In this document: piece by piece, positions 14,488 to 22,641 of the stretch
How the letters are laid out: every line of letters starts with the position of its first letter
Numbering within the stretch: the first letter of the stretch is position 1
DNA from: Campylobacterota bacterium
GTDB lineage: Bacteria; Campylobacterota; Campylobacteria; Campylobacterales; Sulfurovaceae
NCBI GenBank assembly: GCA_013607775.1
Contig: VCAW01000076.1
Coordinates: 1-39,242 of the forward strand
DNA: 39,242 nucleotides
Direction: 5' to 3'
Made by a program: the position numbers and the translations under genes
Notes under the pieces: model-generated
Told to the model about the DNA's origin: nothing
The model's input: the letters and a program-made list of their open reading frames with translations, nothing else
The model's database searches: none

Positions 14488-17229
14488 TTAGTTTAAGTTT
14501 AAAAGAGAAATTCCTTCATTTGTCAGGTAAATAATCATCCCCTCCGTTCTTTTCCCTGTAATATCTGTAATCGCTTTTTTATAATAGCCCACTTGCTTCT
14601 GATGTTTCAAGCCATATTTTTTAGAACTCTTATAATCTATAACCAAATTATACGCTTCATATTCCAAAAGCAAATCTATTTGCTTGAGTTCTCCCTCATA
14701 AGAGAGCGACTGCTCTTTACGTACCTTTGCACCTTGTAACAATGCCTGAAATGACACATCAGCAATAAGCAAACCTACTCGTTTTTCTATCTCATACATA
14801 CTCTCTTTTAGAAGTTGTTGTCCATATCTGTTTTGCACCGCCATCATAGCTAGATCTAGACTCTCTTCATCAAAACTACCCAACATCTCTAAGGCATAGT
14901 GCAAAGCCGTACCAAAAAGTATGGCTTCATAATCTTTCTCTTCTTCGTCTTCATGTTCTGGTGTCTCTTGCGTACCGTAGTTTGTGATGACAGTCTTGCC
15001 TTCGACAGGCTCAGGCACCAAGTTTTTTTCCGTAGGCTGAGCCTGTCGAAGCCCACCCACAGACATCACCTCCATGCCCAATGCATCAAAGATGGAATCT
15101 TTAGGCTTTCGTATGACTATCATGCCTTCAACAGCACGGGTTAGTGCCACGTAGAGTACATTCATACCGTCTTTTTCTGCCGATACTTTTCGCTCTTCAA
15201 CTATCTGTGCATACTCTCTGTCAAAATTTTCTCTACCTTGGGTACGGTAGAGTATCTTGTCTATGTATAAGCTCTCATCATAGTGATAAAGAAGTGCAGA
15301 CTTATCACTATTTTTTCTTGTAAGTTTATCTAAGAGTATTACATACTCAAACTCCAAACCTTTAGATCCATGAATCGTCATGATCTTCGCACCATGTACT
15401 GTGTTGGAAGCTACTGCGATGCTGGAACCGTGAAACTCCTCTACAAAAGTTGGAATATCACTATAGTTAGAGGCAAACTCCAAGAGCTTCAATACATTCA
15501 AGTCCTCATCGAAGTATCCAAACTCACGGACAAGTCTATCTACCACCTGCAAAGGCGACATAAATGCAGAGAACCATGAAACATCTACATCCTCCAATGA
15601 CTTCCCAACGCTGTTCAACATCGCCTGTGCATCTATCTTCTCACCAAAGAACAGATACTCTGTCATAGCAACAAGTGCTGCAATTTTTGGCATATTTTTG
15701 AGAGAAGAAGAGGTTTTTAACAATGTCTCTATTCCCTCATGCTGACAGGCTTCTTGCAAAGTCTGTCCATCTTTGTTAGTAGAGACTAAAAAAGCAATAT
15801 CATCTACATTCACACCCAAATCCAGAAGTCTTTTAGCCTGTTTCACTGCTTCGTCTATGAGTTCTTCTGACTCTAGCACTTCCACATAGCCTTCACTTGC
15901 TCCCTCTCTACTCTTTTGGGGAACATACCCTTGCATCGCAGGTTCAAACCAACGGTTCACCTGTTCCACCACATTTTTACTACTTCGGTAGTTAGTATCC
16001 ATTGGTAGTATCTCTACCCCATAGTCATGGGCTACCTTGTCAAATAGTTCTTCTACTCCACCACGGAAACGGTAGAGTGACTGCTTGGTATCACCCACAT
16101 AAAAGAAGCTTCTAAACTCACTCTGTCCTGAGCCTGCAAATATCTCATCTATGAGTGGTTTAAGCAACAAAAACTGCAAGGTAGAAGTGTCTTGAAACTC
16201 ATCAAGCAGTATGTGTTTAAATTTGGAGTCTATCTTGAAGTACAAAAACTCTTTGCTGATACTCTCATGTAACAATCTATAGGTAAAGTAAGTCAAGTCA
16301 TCAAAACTCAACACTCCAGAACTTTTTGCATTGGTAATGTTGGCATTACGATAATAGGCATAGATGTTAAAAAGATTATGCAAGACGATGGCCTCTTTCG
16401 CTTCTGCCCATTTTGCCAGTTCTATTTTAAGATACGCATAGAGTCCTTCTATCTCATCATTGGCTACCTTTTTGTACCAAGAGTGTTCTCCTAGAGTCTC
16501 TTTTTCAAAAAGTGACTTACCAAAGAGTTCTTTGATGCTCTTTGTCTCAAACTGTTTCATGCACCGTGGGGCTGCACTAGCATCAACAAGTGCCTTTATC
16601 ATCTTTAGACGCAAGACCTCACAGGCTTCTTCTTGTTTAGCTAAAACTAGACTAGACTTTTTTTGTTCAGGCAGTAAAGGATCCACCTTATAAAAGTTCT
16701 GCATTAAGTCAAAGATTTTTCCAAAGCGTTTATCTTCTATATCCATAGCCAGCTTTACAAGATTTGAGAGTAGACCATTGGATTGCACTTCATCTAAAAA
16801 GTGTTTCTCCAGCTCATCTGTACCTTGCTCTTTAGTCACAAAGTCAGGCTCTAGCCCCAACTCCAAGGAGCTAGAGCGCAATATACTAGAAAAAAAGCTG
16901 TCAAGTGTCACGATGTACGAAGTATGCGATAGAAACCTAGCCAATACCTCTGGCTGCTTCGTAAACAGATCCTCTCTACTCAGCCCTGTCTCTACCAACA
17001 CAGCATCCAAAAATGCTTCATTATCCCCAAGGTTACGAAGCGAATCCACCACCCTCTGACGCATCTCTGCTGCTGCTTTGTTGGTAAAGGTAGCAGCCAG
17101 TATGCTAGAGGGTGACTCACCCATGAAAAGTAGTGAGATGTAGCGAACAGAGAGTGCAAAGGTTTTGCCTGAACCTGCAGCGGATGAGAGGGCTAGGTGG
17201 GGGTTGAAGCTATTACCAATTTTATTCAT
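14488..17229 (-). CDS. addA: AddA/RecB-type helicase-nuclease (UvrD superfamily)
   Basis: This is an ATP-driven helicase with a C-terminal nuclease, expected to work with AddB in processing double-strand breaks for RecA. The 913 aa show all the SF1A helicase landmarks: Walker A AAGSGKT (17-23), Walker B DEFQDT, motif III GDTKQSLYRFRGG, motif V TIHGSKGLEFEYVILLDK and motif VI LYVALTRA. The C-terminus has a RecB-type nuclease with GTALHYALE and, later, IDYKSSK. Between motif VI and the nuclease sits a peptide (LRQAQPTEKNLVPEPVEG, about 727-744) translated from a palindromic repeat. It is shorter than typical AddA (about 1,200 aa), as is common in Campylobacterota. Its ATG overlaps the stop of the upstream nuclease-like gene (TAATG). 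Confidence 0.9.
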   Translation of the reverse strand: MNKIGNSFNPHLALSSAAGSGKTFALSVRYISLLFMGESPSSILAATFTNKAAAEMRQRVVDSLRNLGDNEAFLDAVLVETGLSREDLFTKQPEVLARFLSHTSYIVTLDSFFSSILRSSSLELGLEPDFVTKEQGTDELEKHFLDEVQSNGLLSNLVKLAMDIEDKRFGKIFDLMQNFYKVDPLLPEQKKSSLVLAKQEEACEVLRLKMIKALVDASAAPRCMKQFETKSIKELFGKSLFEKETLGEHSWYKKVANDEIEGLYAYLKIELAKWAEAKEAIVLHNLFNIYAYYRNANITNAKSSGVLSFDDLTYFTYRLLHESISKEFLYFKIDSKFKHILLDEFQDTSTLQFLLLKPLIDEIFAGSGQSEFRSFFYVGDTKQSLYRFRGGVEELFDKVAHDYGVEILPMDTNYRSSKNVVEQVNRWFEPAMQGYVPQKSREGASEGYVEVLESEELIDEAVKQAKRLLDLGVNVDDIAFLVSTNKDGQTLQEACQHEGIETLLKTSSSLKNMPKIAALVAMTEYLFFGEKIDAQAMLNSVGKSLEDVDVSWFSAFMSPLQVVDRLVREFGYFDEDLNVLKLLEFASNYSDIPTFVEEFHGSSIAVASNTVHGAKIMTIHGSKGLEFEYVILLDKLTRKNSDKSALLYHYDESLYIDKILYRTQGRENFDREYAQIVEERKVSAEKDGMNVLYVALTRAVEGMIVIRKPKDSIFDALGMEVMSVGGLRQAQPTEKNLVPEPVEGKTVITNYGTQETPEHEDEEEKDYEAILFGTALHYALEMLGSFDEESLDLAMMAVQNRYGQQLLKESMYEIEKRVGLLIADVSFQALLQGAKVRKEQSLSYEGELKQIDLLLEYEAYNLVIDYKSSKKYGLKHQKQVGYYKKAITDITGKRTEGMIIYLTNEGISLLNLN
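15000..15051. repeat. Palindromic repeat inserted in-frame in addA
   Basis: Two 15-base arms (CTTCGACAGGCTCAG and CTGAGCCTGTCGAAG) flank a 22-base centre. Such TTCGACAGGCTCAG palindromes recur, from memory, as dispersed repeats in many unrelated bacterial genomes and are translated as RQAQP...PEPVEG peptides when they land in genes. Here the reading frame of addA is kept. Only one copy is visible in this window. Confidence 0.8.
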
Positions 17230-18626
17230 TATTTATGTTCACCTTCAATAGCACGATGATTTTTCTTAATATTCTCCAATAGCTCCATACCATATTTACG
17301 TAAATATGGATTCCTTTGTCCAAAAAATAAAGCAATATTATGTGTATCTCTATTTTGAAAATATTCCACAATTTTTTCATAAGGATTATGAATCATTACT
17401 TCAAAATCAAGAATAGATACAAAAATAATATTATGTTTATGTAAACTATTTCTTGAAGCTTTTAAATCTAAAAAAAATGAATCCATTATAGGGATATGTG
17501 TATATACTACAATAATTCCATATTTATCTTCTGTTTTTAAATAGTTAAAACAAGATTCAATTTGAGATATAGCATCTTTAACTCTCTTTTCCATTTGTCT
17601 GTCAATATTTTTAATACTACCATTAAGAAGTATTTCTTCATCAATATGCAATAATTTCGCTTCTATTACAATACTACTATTATCTTTAGCAAGAAAAAAT
17701 TCTGCTCTTTTTTTCTTTGCAGTATCATCGATAATACTATTACAATCATGAAAATAATGATTATGTGCAGAAGTTGTTAAGTCTTTTATATATTTTTCAA
17801 AAGTATTACCAAAGTTTCGTCTAAATATTTCTGATTTATTCTGTTCAATCATAATTGTAAATATTTTATATGTCAATGCTTCTATTAAAATAAATGACGA
17901 AGGTATAAAATAATAATCATTTATTAAATCTATTATTGGATATTGACTAATAAATCGTATTGACTTAATCTTTCTTTTATCAATTCCCAAATTTTTTAAT
18001 TCAAGTTTATATGATTTTAAGGACTTTGAAAAAATATTTAAAAACAATTCAATATTTTTTTTACTAATATTTCCATTCCACTCTTTCAAAAGTTCTGTTA
18101 TGTCAGTACTTGAAAAAGGCATATTTATATCTTTATGTGCATCAACAACCCAATAAAATATCGCTATTTGGTTAGGAGAGAGTCCTACTTTATTTTTTAT
18201 ATTTTCTTCAATGTTACCATATAACTTAATCAGTCGTCCAAGACTATTCCCAATCGGTGCATAGTTTTTTAGTTGCTCGTACATATATTTCGACATTGCC
18301 AAAGATGAAGAATAATTTAATTCTTCCGAAAAATTAATTTTATCTATATCTTCACTATTTATATATAATCTTATAAATTCATAATAATCCTCTACACTCG
18401 GTAAATCATTCATATTAACTTTGAGATTTTTATCATCCCCTATTCGTATTGATAAATCAACAATAATTGGATACCAATTAGAATTTTGTAACATAAACAA
18501 ATGAAGATCATTTTTAGTCATATTTTTAATTTCTTCTTTAGACTTACTGTCTAATTTTTTAATAAATAATAACCATTGAAAAGTTGTAAACTTTTTTATA
18601 TGTGTGACTAGTGCATTATTACTCAC
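17229..18626 (-). CDS. Unrecognised protein with PD-(D/E)XK-like nuclease signature, embedded between addB and addA
   Basis: I do not recognise this 465-aa protein as a named family. I start it at the GTG at 18626 (MSNNALVTHIKK): it is preceded by a GAGAGGGG ribosome site and overlaps the addB stop as GTGA. The track's 18647 start is an earlier GTG inside addB. The C-terminal third reads NFGNTFEKYIKDL, then RAEFFLAKDNSSIVIEAKL and AISQIES. This has the order expected of a PD-(D/E)XK nuclease: acid E309, E322-x-K324 on the next strand, then a helix with Gln. The N-terminal 270 residues are mostly charged helices with no motif I know. The gene is visibly richer in A/T and in ATA/AAT codons than its neighbours, suggesting later acquisition. 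Its stop overlaps addA (TAATG), so all three genes are translationally coupled. Confidence 0.75.
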   Translation of the reverse strand: MSNNALVTHIKKFTTFQWLLFIKKLDSKSKEEIKNMTKNDLHLFMLQNSNWYPIIVDLSIRIGDDKNLKVNMNDLPSVEDYYEFIRLYINSEDIDKINFSEELNYSSSLAMSKYMYEQLKNYAPIGNSLGRLIKLYGNIEENIKNKVGLSPNQIAIFYWVVDAHKDINMPFSSTDITELLKEWNGNISKKNIELFLNIFSKSLKSYKLELKNLGIDKRKIKSIRFISQYPIIDLINDYYFIPSSFILIEALTYKIFTIMIEQNKSEIFRRNFGNTFEKYIKDLTTSAHNHYFHDCNSIIDDTAKKKRAEFFLAKDNSSIVIEAKLLHIDEEILLNGSIKNIDRQMEKRVKDAISQIESCFNYLKTEDKYGIIVVYTHIPIMDSFFLDLKASRNSLHKHNIIFVSILDFEVMIHNPYEKIVEYFQNRDTHNIALFFGQRNPYLRKYGMELLENIKKNHRAIEGEHK

Positions 18627-20980
18627 AGATATTCCCCTCTCCCACACATCAAAGTAAATTCACACCACTGACACTTCTGCAAGTCCTCACACTTTTCAGC
18701 TACAAAACGCTTAGTCTGTTTAAGTTCTACGATAACTTCTGCTAGGCGTTCATTTTTCTCATCAAGAGCCGTTATCTCTTCTATCTCTCCATTTTCAAAG
18801 AGTTTGACAAATACCAAATTAATATTTTGGTATTTACTTTGTAGCATCTGATGGTAGATACTCATCTGTAAGTCATTTAGCGTCTCTATGTTTCTTGTTT
18901 TCTGTGCCTCTTTGGTGCTACCGCTTTTGTAGTCTAGTGCCAAGGTATGGGTTGGGTTTTGGTCTATGCGGTCTATGCGTCCTTTAAATTGTAGTCCACC
19001 TATAATGCCTTGAAACTCTTTTTCTCTTTCTACTACTTTCCACTCTGCTTTAAAATGTGCTACTTGACTCTCAATGAAGCCTTTTAACTTCTCTTTCCAA
19101 AGTAGCTTTTTGTAGTTTGTTTGTGCATCTTCAAAAGGTAAAAGTGTGTCCAATAACACATCTAACTCTTTTTTCATCTCTTCTTGCGATGTATAAGCGT
19201 CTTTCTCTCTATACAGGTGGTCTAACAGGCTATGCAAAAATGCTCCCTCGTTTAGCTCCTCTTCGGGCTTGGCTTGTAGCTTTTGTATATAACGATAATA
19301 ATACTTACGTTTACAGTCTAAAAAGGTCTTCAAGCGTGAGGCTGACCAAGTGATATTGGTGGCATCAAAGGCTTCTACTACTGGATCATTTTGTTCTTTC
19401 AGCTGTGAAGGCTGGGCATAGAGCAGGTCAAACTGTGCCTGTGTCTGTTTGGCTTTATCCAGACCTAACTCATAGAGAAACTTAGAGGGTAATTTGTTGT
19501 CAGAGGTACTGTAGATGATACTTGCTTGTTTTGCTTGTTCTAGTAGTCGCTTATAGTATTGCTTTTGAAGCGCTTCTCTGTCATGTTTAGTAGGTAAGTT
19601 TGCAAAGGCTCTTACTTGAGAGTTTAGAAACTGGTCTTTGCTTGATGTAGCAGGCACTACACCCTCGTTAAAGTCTACGATGACCACACCTTCAAATGCC
19701 ACACCTCTTGTCTCAAGCACTCCCATGACAGTGACCAGTCCACCTCGGACATCATCCATCGTTACTTTACTTAATAACTTTAGCCATAAGAAGAGCCACT
19801 CTTTGAGAGGCATATCCTCAGCTTCTAGTACTTTGATGAAATGGAGGTACTTTTCATAGACACGTTCATTGTATTTCTCTTTTTTTTCTCCGTCTATCAG
19901 TGGAGTGTCATGTAGTCCTAACTTTTCTATCAGTAAAAAGAACTCACCTACGTCTGTTTTGCTACTCGCAGATAGTTTATCTATCTCTTCGATGTTAAAA
20001 CCATAACGCTCTAACAATTTTTTACTCTCATCCTCATGGCTTTGCCAATACCTATAAAGTGCTTCGAGTGATTTATAGATATGTCCATTGCTATAGTCAT
20101 ACCCCATGGCAAAGTTTAGGTTGTTGTGGGTGTCAAAAAGCGTAAAGTGTTCTTTAAAACTTTCATCAGGCAATATGAGTACGATATTTTCAGGGCTTAG
20201 TCCAGAAGCTACCATCTTCTCTATCTCTCTAAAAGCTACAGCTATCTGCTCTTCCCTCTCTTCTATCGCATACACCTTTGCATCTGTGTTTGCATCATTG
20301 GCTGTTGAAGTTAAGACTTTTTTATCACTCAATGAAAAATAGGTATGTGTATGATTAGGAAGTTTTATGCCTATACTCTCAAAGCGCTCTTGCATCTTTT
20401 GATTGAACTTACTCGTTGTGTAATATATGCTTAGTGGTACTTGTGTTGCTATCTCTTCTAAAAGTTGTAACTCAAAATGACTCAAATACCCCTCAAGGTG
20501 TATCTCTATACTTTCATAAGTATTTAAAAACCCATCATTGAGTCTATAATCATGTGGTACAAAAGCTTTGTCTGTAAACCCACGCTCTTCTAATAAGAGA
20601 TGATAATTAGATAACAAACGTTCGAGTATTTCAAGGTGTTTGCCAAACTCAGCATAAGCATCTGCCTCGGCTAAAGTATCAAAGCTCACATCTTCTGCTG
20701 AGAGTTCTTCAAAAAATTTAAACAGTGCATCACTTTTTGTAAAAAATCGTACCAAAGACAAGTCTAGTTTCAAATCTTCAAACGCATCAAAAGTAGCTGC
20801 TTTACGTAAAAGTAAAATACGTTGCAGTGGATCTACCTGTATTTTATTTTCAAGTAGTATGGCACGTTGTTCAAACTCATCCATACGCATAAGTGTAGGT
20901 AAAAAGCCATCTGTCTCTTTTTGATTTTGGCTCACTGTGCGTAATGCTCTTGAGGTGGGGTAAATATGGAGTGTGTTCAT
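18623..20980 (-). CDS. addB: AddB-type nuclease subunit with Fe-S cluster
   Basis: This is the partner of AddA in the end-resection complex. The N-terminus (MNTLHIYPTSRALRT) and the central part resemble an inactivated helicase scaffold. The C-terminal nuclease has FKGRIDRID and LALDYKSGS (the D-x-K pair) and the four cysteines of the family's 4Fe-4S staple: one in FLDCKRKYYYRY and three in CQWCEFTLMC. The 785 aa are typical of campylobacterotal AddB. No ribosome site precedes the ATG. A TGTTATAAT extended -10 ends only seven bases before it, so the mRNA may be leaderless. It is followed by the nuclease-like gene with a 4-nt GTGA overlap. Confidence 0.88.
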   Translation of the reverse strand: MNTLHIYPTSRALRTVSQNQKETDGFLPTLMRMDEFEQRAILLENKIQVDPLQRILLLRKAATFDAFEDLKLDLSLVRFFTKSDALFKFFEELSAEDVSFDTLAEADAYAEFGKHLEILERLLSNYHLLLEERGFTDKAFVPHDYRLNDGFLNTYESIEIHLEGYLSHFELQLLEEIATQVPLSIYYTTSKFNQKMQERFESIGIKLPNHTHTYFSLSDKKVLTSTANDANTDAKVYAIEEREEQIAVAFREIEKMVASGLSPENIVLILPDESFKEHFTLFDTHNNLNFAMGYDYSNGHIYKSLEALYRYWQSHEDESKKLLERYGFNIEEIDKLSASSKTDVGEFFLLIEKLGLHDTPLIDGEKKEKYNERVYEKYLHFIKVLEAEDMPLKEWLFLWLKLLSKVTMDDVRGGLVTVMGVLETRGVAFEGVVIVDFNEGVVPATSSKDQFLNSQVRAFANLPTKHDREALQKQYYKRLLEQAKQASIIYSTSDNKLPSKFLYELGLDKAKQTQAQFDLLYAQPSQLKEQNDPVVEAFDATNITWSASRLKTFLDCKRKYYYRYIQKLQAKPEEELNEGAFLHSLLDHLYREKDAYTSQEEMKKELDVLLDTLLPFEDAQTNYKKLLWKEKLKGFIESQVAHFKAEWKVVEREKEFQGIIGGLQFKGRIDRIDQNPTHTLALDYKSGSTKEAQKTRNIETLNDLQMSIYHQMLQSKYQNINLVFVKLFENGEIEEITALDEKNERLAEVIVELKQTKRFVAEKCEDLQKCQWCEFTLMCGRGEYL

Positions 20981-20987
20981 GTGAAAG

Positions 20988-20993
20988 ATTATA
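20988..20993 (-). promoter_or_regulatory. Extended -10 promoter directly abutting addB
   Basis: TGTTATAAT on the minus strand has the TG extension and a perfect hexamer. With the usual seven-base spacing, transcription would start at or one base before the A of the addB ATG, leaving no room for a ribosome site. Confidence 0.55.
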
Positions 20994-21005
20994 ACATAGT
21001 TGTAG

Positions 21006-21025
21006 GGTGCGTTTGCTAACGCACC
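21006..21025. repeat. GGTGCGTT/AACGCACC extragenic palindrome
   Basis: A perfect 8-bp stem with a TGCT loop sits between addB and the FixH-like gene. The GTAGGGTGCGTT...AACGCACC pattern resembles a short palindrome that, from memory, is dispersed in many bacterial genomes. It may also serve as a transcription end for the cco operon, though no U-tract follows on the minus strand. Confidence 0.55.
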
Positions 21026-21047
21026 TTGAATTTTGGTTGAATATATA

Positions 21048-21623
21048 TTACGGTTTTAAATAGGCTCTCTCTTCTGCATATCCTACAGAATTATCATCTA
21101 TTTTTGCACGAAACTGCAAAGTATATCTACCAGGTTTTTGTATATCAATACTAGGTGTAACATACATACCATTTTTAAAAGGCACCTCTTCTATCATTAC
21201 ATCGTCCTTTACAGTATGCGGACGTGTAAGTAAGAAGCTTACTTTTGCATTGGAAACAACAGTACCATCTTTTTTAGTCACAGTGTATGAAAAATGATTC
21301 TCACCTTTACTTAGTGTCACAGCATTGGGTTGAGGAATTTTAGAATTTATATTATCTGTCATTACCATCATCTTCACATTATTGAGTTTGATAGTATACG
21401 TTTTGTCAAAAGCATGTTTTTTTTCTAAAATATCGTTGATACCCAAATCTGCCTGCTGATACTTTAACATATATTCATTGACCTCTTGCACAGGCATCTG
21501 TACAGCATGTTTCACTGTCCAGTATCCTAAGGTAATACCTATGAGCAAAAAACCTAAAATCATATGAGGCCAATAGGTTTTTTCGCTCTTGTTATCTATC
21601 TTACTGTTCATTTTGTTATTCAT
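21048..21623 (-). CDS. FixH-like membrane protein of the cbb3 oxidase operon
   Basis: The 191 aa have one N-terminal membrane helix (HMILGFLLIGITLGYWTVKHAV) followed by a periplasmic beta-sandwich-like domain. This is the layout of FixH/YtkA-type proteins, which are linked to copper supply and assembly of cbb3 oxidases. Its place at the end of the ccoNOQP transcription unit supports this. It overlaps the preceding gene by 8 nt. The beta-rich domain contains TYTIKLNNVKMMV and the ending PGRYTLQFRAKI. The match is by architecture and context; sequence conservation in this family is low. Confidence 0.7.
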   Translation of the reverse strand: MNNKMNSKIDNKSEKTYWPHMILGFLLIGITLGYWTVKHAVQMPVQEVNEYMLKYQQADLGINDILEKKHAFDKTYTIKLNNVKMMVMTDNINSKIPQPNAVTLSKGENHFSYTVTKKDGTVVSNAKVSFLLTRPHTVKDDVMIEEVPFKNGMYVTPSIDIQKPGRYTLQFRAKIDDNSVGYAEERAYLKP

Positions 21624-22287
21624 CCATTTGCCTGCTTTTCATTTTTAACCACATTGGTCTAAATATAAATATCCATAATACTATCAATGTACCCGTATAG
21701 ACAAGTACTCTCAATATAGTGAGCATTAAACCCATCTCATCGGGAATTGTATTGGTTAATTTTATGCCTTTAGCCTGTGCCAATTCATCTGCAAGCTCTG
21801 AGTATGCTTGTACAATACCCACATTAAACTTTGCCTCATCTGTATTGCTATCTTTCAGTGCGACTACCTCTATAGCAGCATTGCGCACCTTATCATAATC
21901 ATACATCTTTTTTACATCTGCCGAAGAAGGGATAATACCTATCCTGCCTCTCTCTTGGGCTTTGGCTATTATCGTTGCATAAGGAGCAAAGATAAACAAT
22001 ACATATGGCTTACTTAACTTTGCTTCATACTGTTTACTATACTCTACTAAATTAAATCTCTCTGGAAAATGCTCATTGGTCGCAACAATATAGGCATGTA
22101 CACCTGTTTTTTCTTCAAGTTCTTGACCAATAGTATCTATAAGTTTTGAAGCTTCTAAATTAACAAGATCATTTCTTATAAGGTGTGTTGAGAGTTGTTC
22201 TGCATTGAGTAGAAGGGGTAGTAAACATAAAGCAAGTATGGCAAAAACCCCTTTAAAAGAGGTTGCCCCTAACTTTGCTTTATTCAT
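21616..22287 (-). CDS. TPM-domain-like membrane protein of the cbb3 operon
   Basis: This 223-aa protein has a signal peptide or N-terminal helix (GVFAILALCLLPLLLNA), a periplasmic TPM-type domain (ETGVHAYIVATNEHF through ERGRIGIIPS) and one C-terminal helix (ILRVLVYTGTLIVLWIFIF) with a basic cytoplasmic tail. TPM domains occur in proteins tied to the repair or assembly of membrane complexes such as Psb32 in photosystem II. A similar role for cbb3 oxidase is an inference from context. It starts one base after the stop of the 35-aa ORF and overlaps the FixH-like gene by 8 nt. Confidence 0.65.
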   Translation of the reverse strand: MNKAKLGATSFKGVFAILALCLLPLLLNAEQLSTHLIRNDLVNLEASKLIDTIGQELEEKTGVHAYIVATNEHFPERFNLVEYSKQYEAKLSKPYVLFIFAPYATIIAKAQERGRIGIIPSSADVKKMYDYDKVRNAAIEVVALKDSNTDEAKFNVGIVQAYSELADELAQAKGIKLTNTIPDEMGLMLTILRVLVYTGTLIVLWIFIFRPMWLKMKSRQMDE

Positions 22288-22288
22288 A

Positions 22289-22396
22289 TTAACCTACATA
22301 TAAAAGGTTTGTATTCGCTGTAAGTGACAAATAAATTGCTGCAACTGCTGCAAATGCCAAACATGCAATAAGTATCTTATCCATATATTTAATCAT
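22289..22396 (-). CDS. 35-aa single-helix membrane protein in the cco operon
   Basis: This is absent from the ORF track because of its size. The product is one hydrophobic helix (ILIACLAFAAVAAIYLSL) with a short charged start and the ending NTNLLYVG. An AAAAAGGAT ribosome site lies six bases before its ATG. The ATG overlaps the DUF4006 stop as TAATG, and its own stop is one base from the next ATG. This perfect fit between two genes argues strongly for real translation. It could be a small oxidase subunit or an assembly factor; no family is recognised. Confidence 0.75.
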   Translation of the reverse strand: MIKYMDKILIACLAFAAVAAIYLSLTANTNLLYVG

Positions 22397-22632
22397 TATT
22401 TATCCTTTTTAGGTGATTGGAACGAGTAATTCCAATTATCTGTCGAGTTCATTTTAAGATTGTTTATATCTCTAATTGGTGCAGGATCATAAGGATTCAC
22501 TGCAGCTTTTTGCTGCACGAGAACCGCTTGTGACATAAGTACTGCCCAAATAAAGAGAAGTCCTAAAATCGAAATCAAAACCCCAAAGATACCATGAAAT
22601 CCAAATAGGGATCTTTTTGTATTTTCTGCCAT
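22396..22632 (-). CDS. DUF4006 small membrane protein of the cbb3 operon
   Basis: This 78-aa protein has one long helix (GIFGVLISILGLLFIWAVLM) after the motif RSLFGFHG and a hydrophilic tail (NPYDPAPIRDINNLK). This matches the DUF4006 family, which is known from ccoNOQP operons of Campylobacterota and is thought to be an oxidase-associated small subunit. It lies 9 nt after ccoP and overlaps the 35-aa ORF by one base. Confidence 0.75.
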   Translation of the reverse strand: MAENTKRSLFGFHGIFGVLISILGLLFIWAVLMSQAVLVQQKAAVNPYDPAPIRDINNLKMNSTDNWNYSFQSPKKDK

Positions 22633-22641
22633 AATCTCTCC

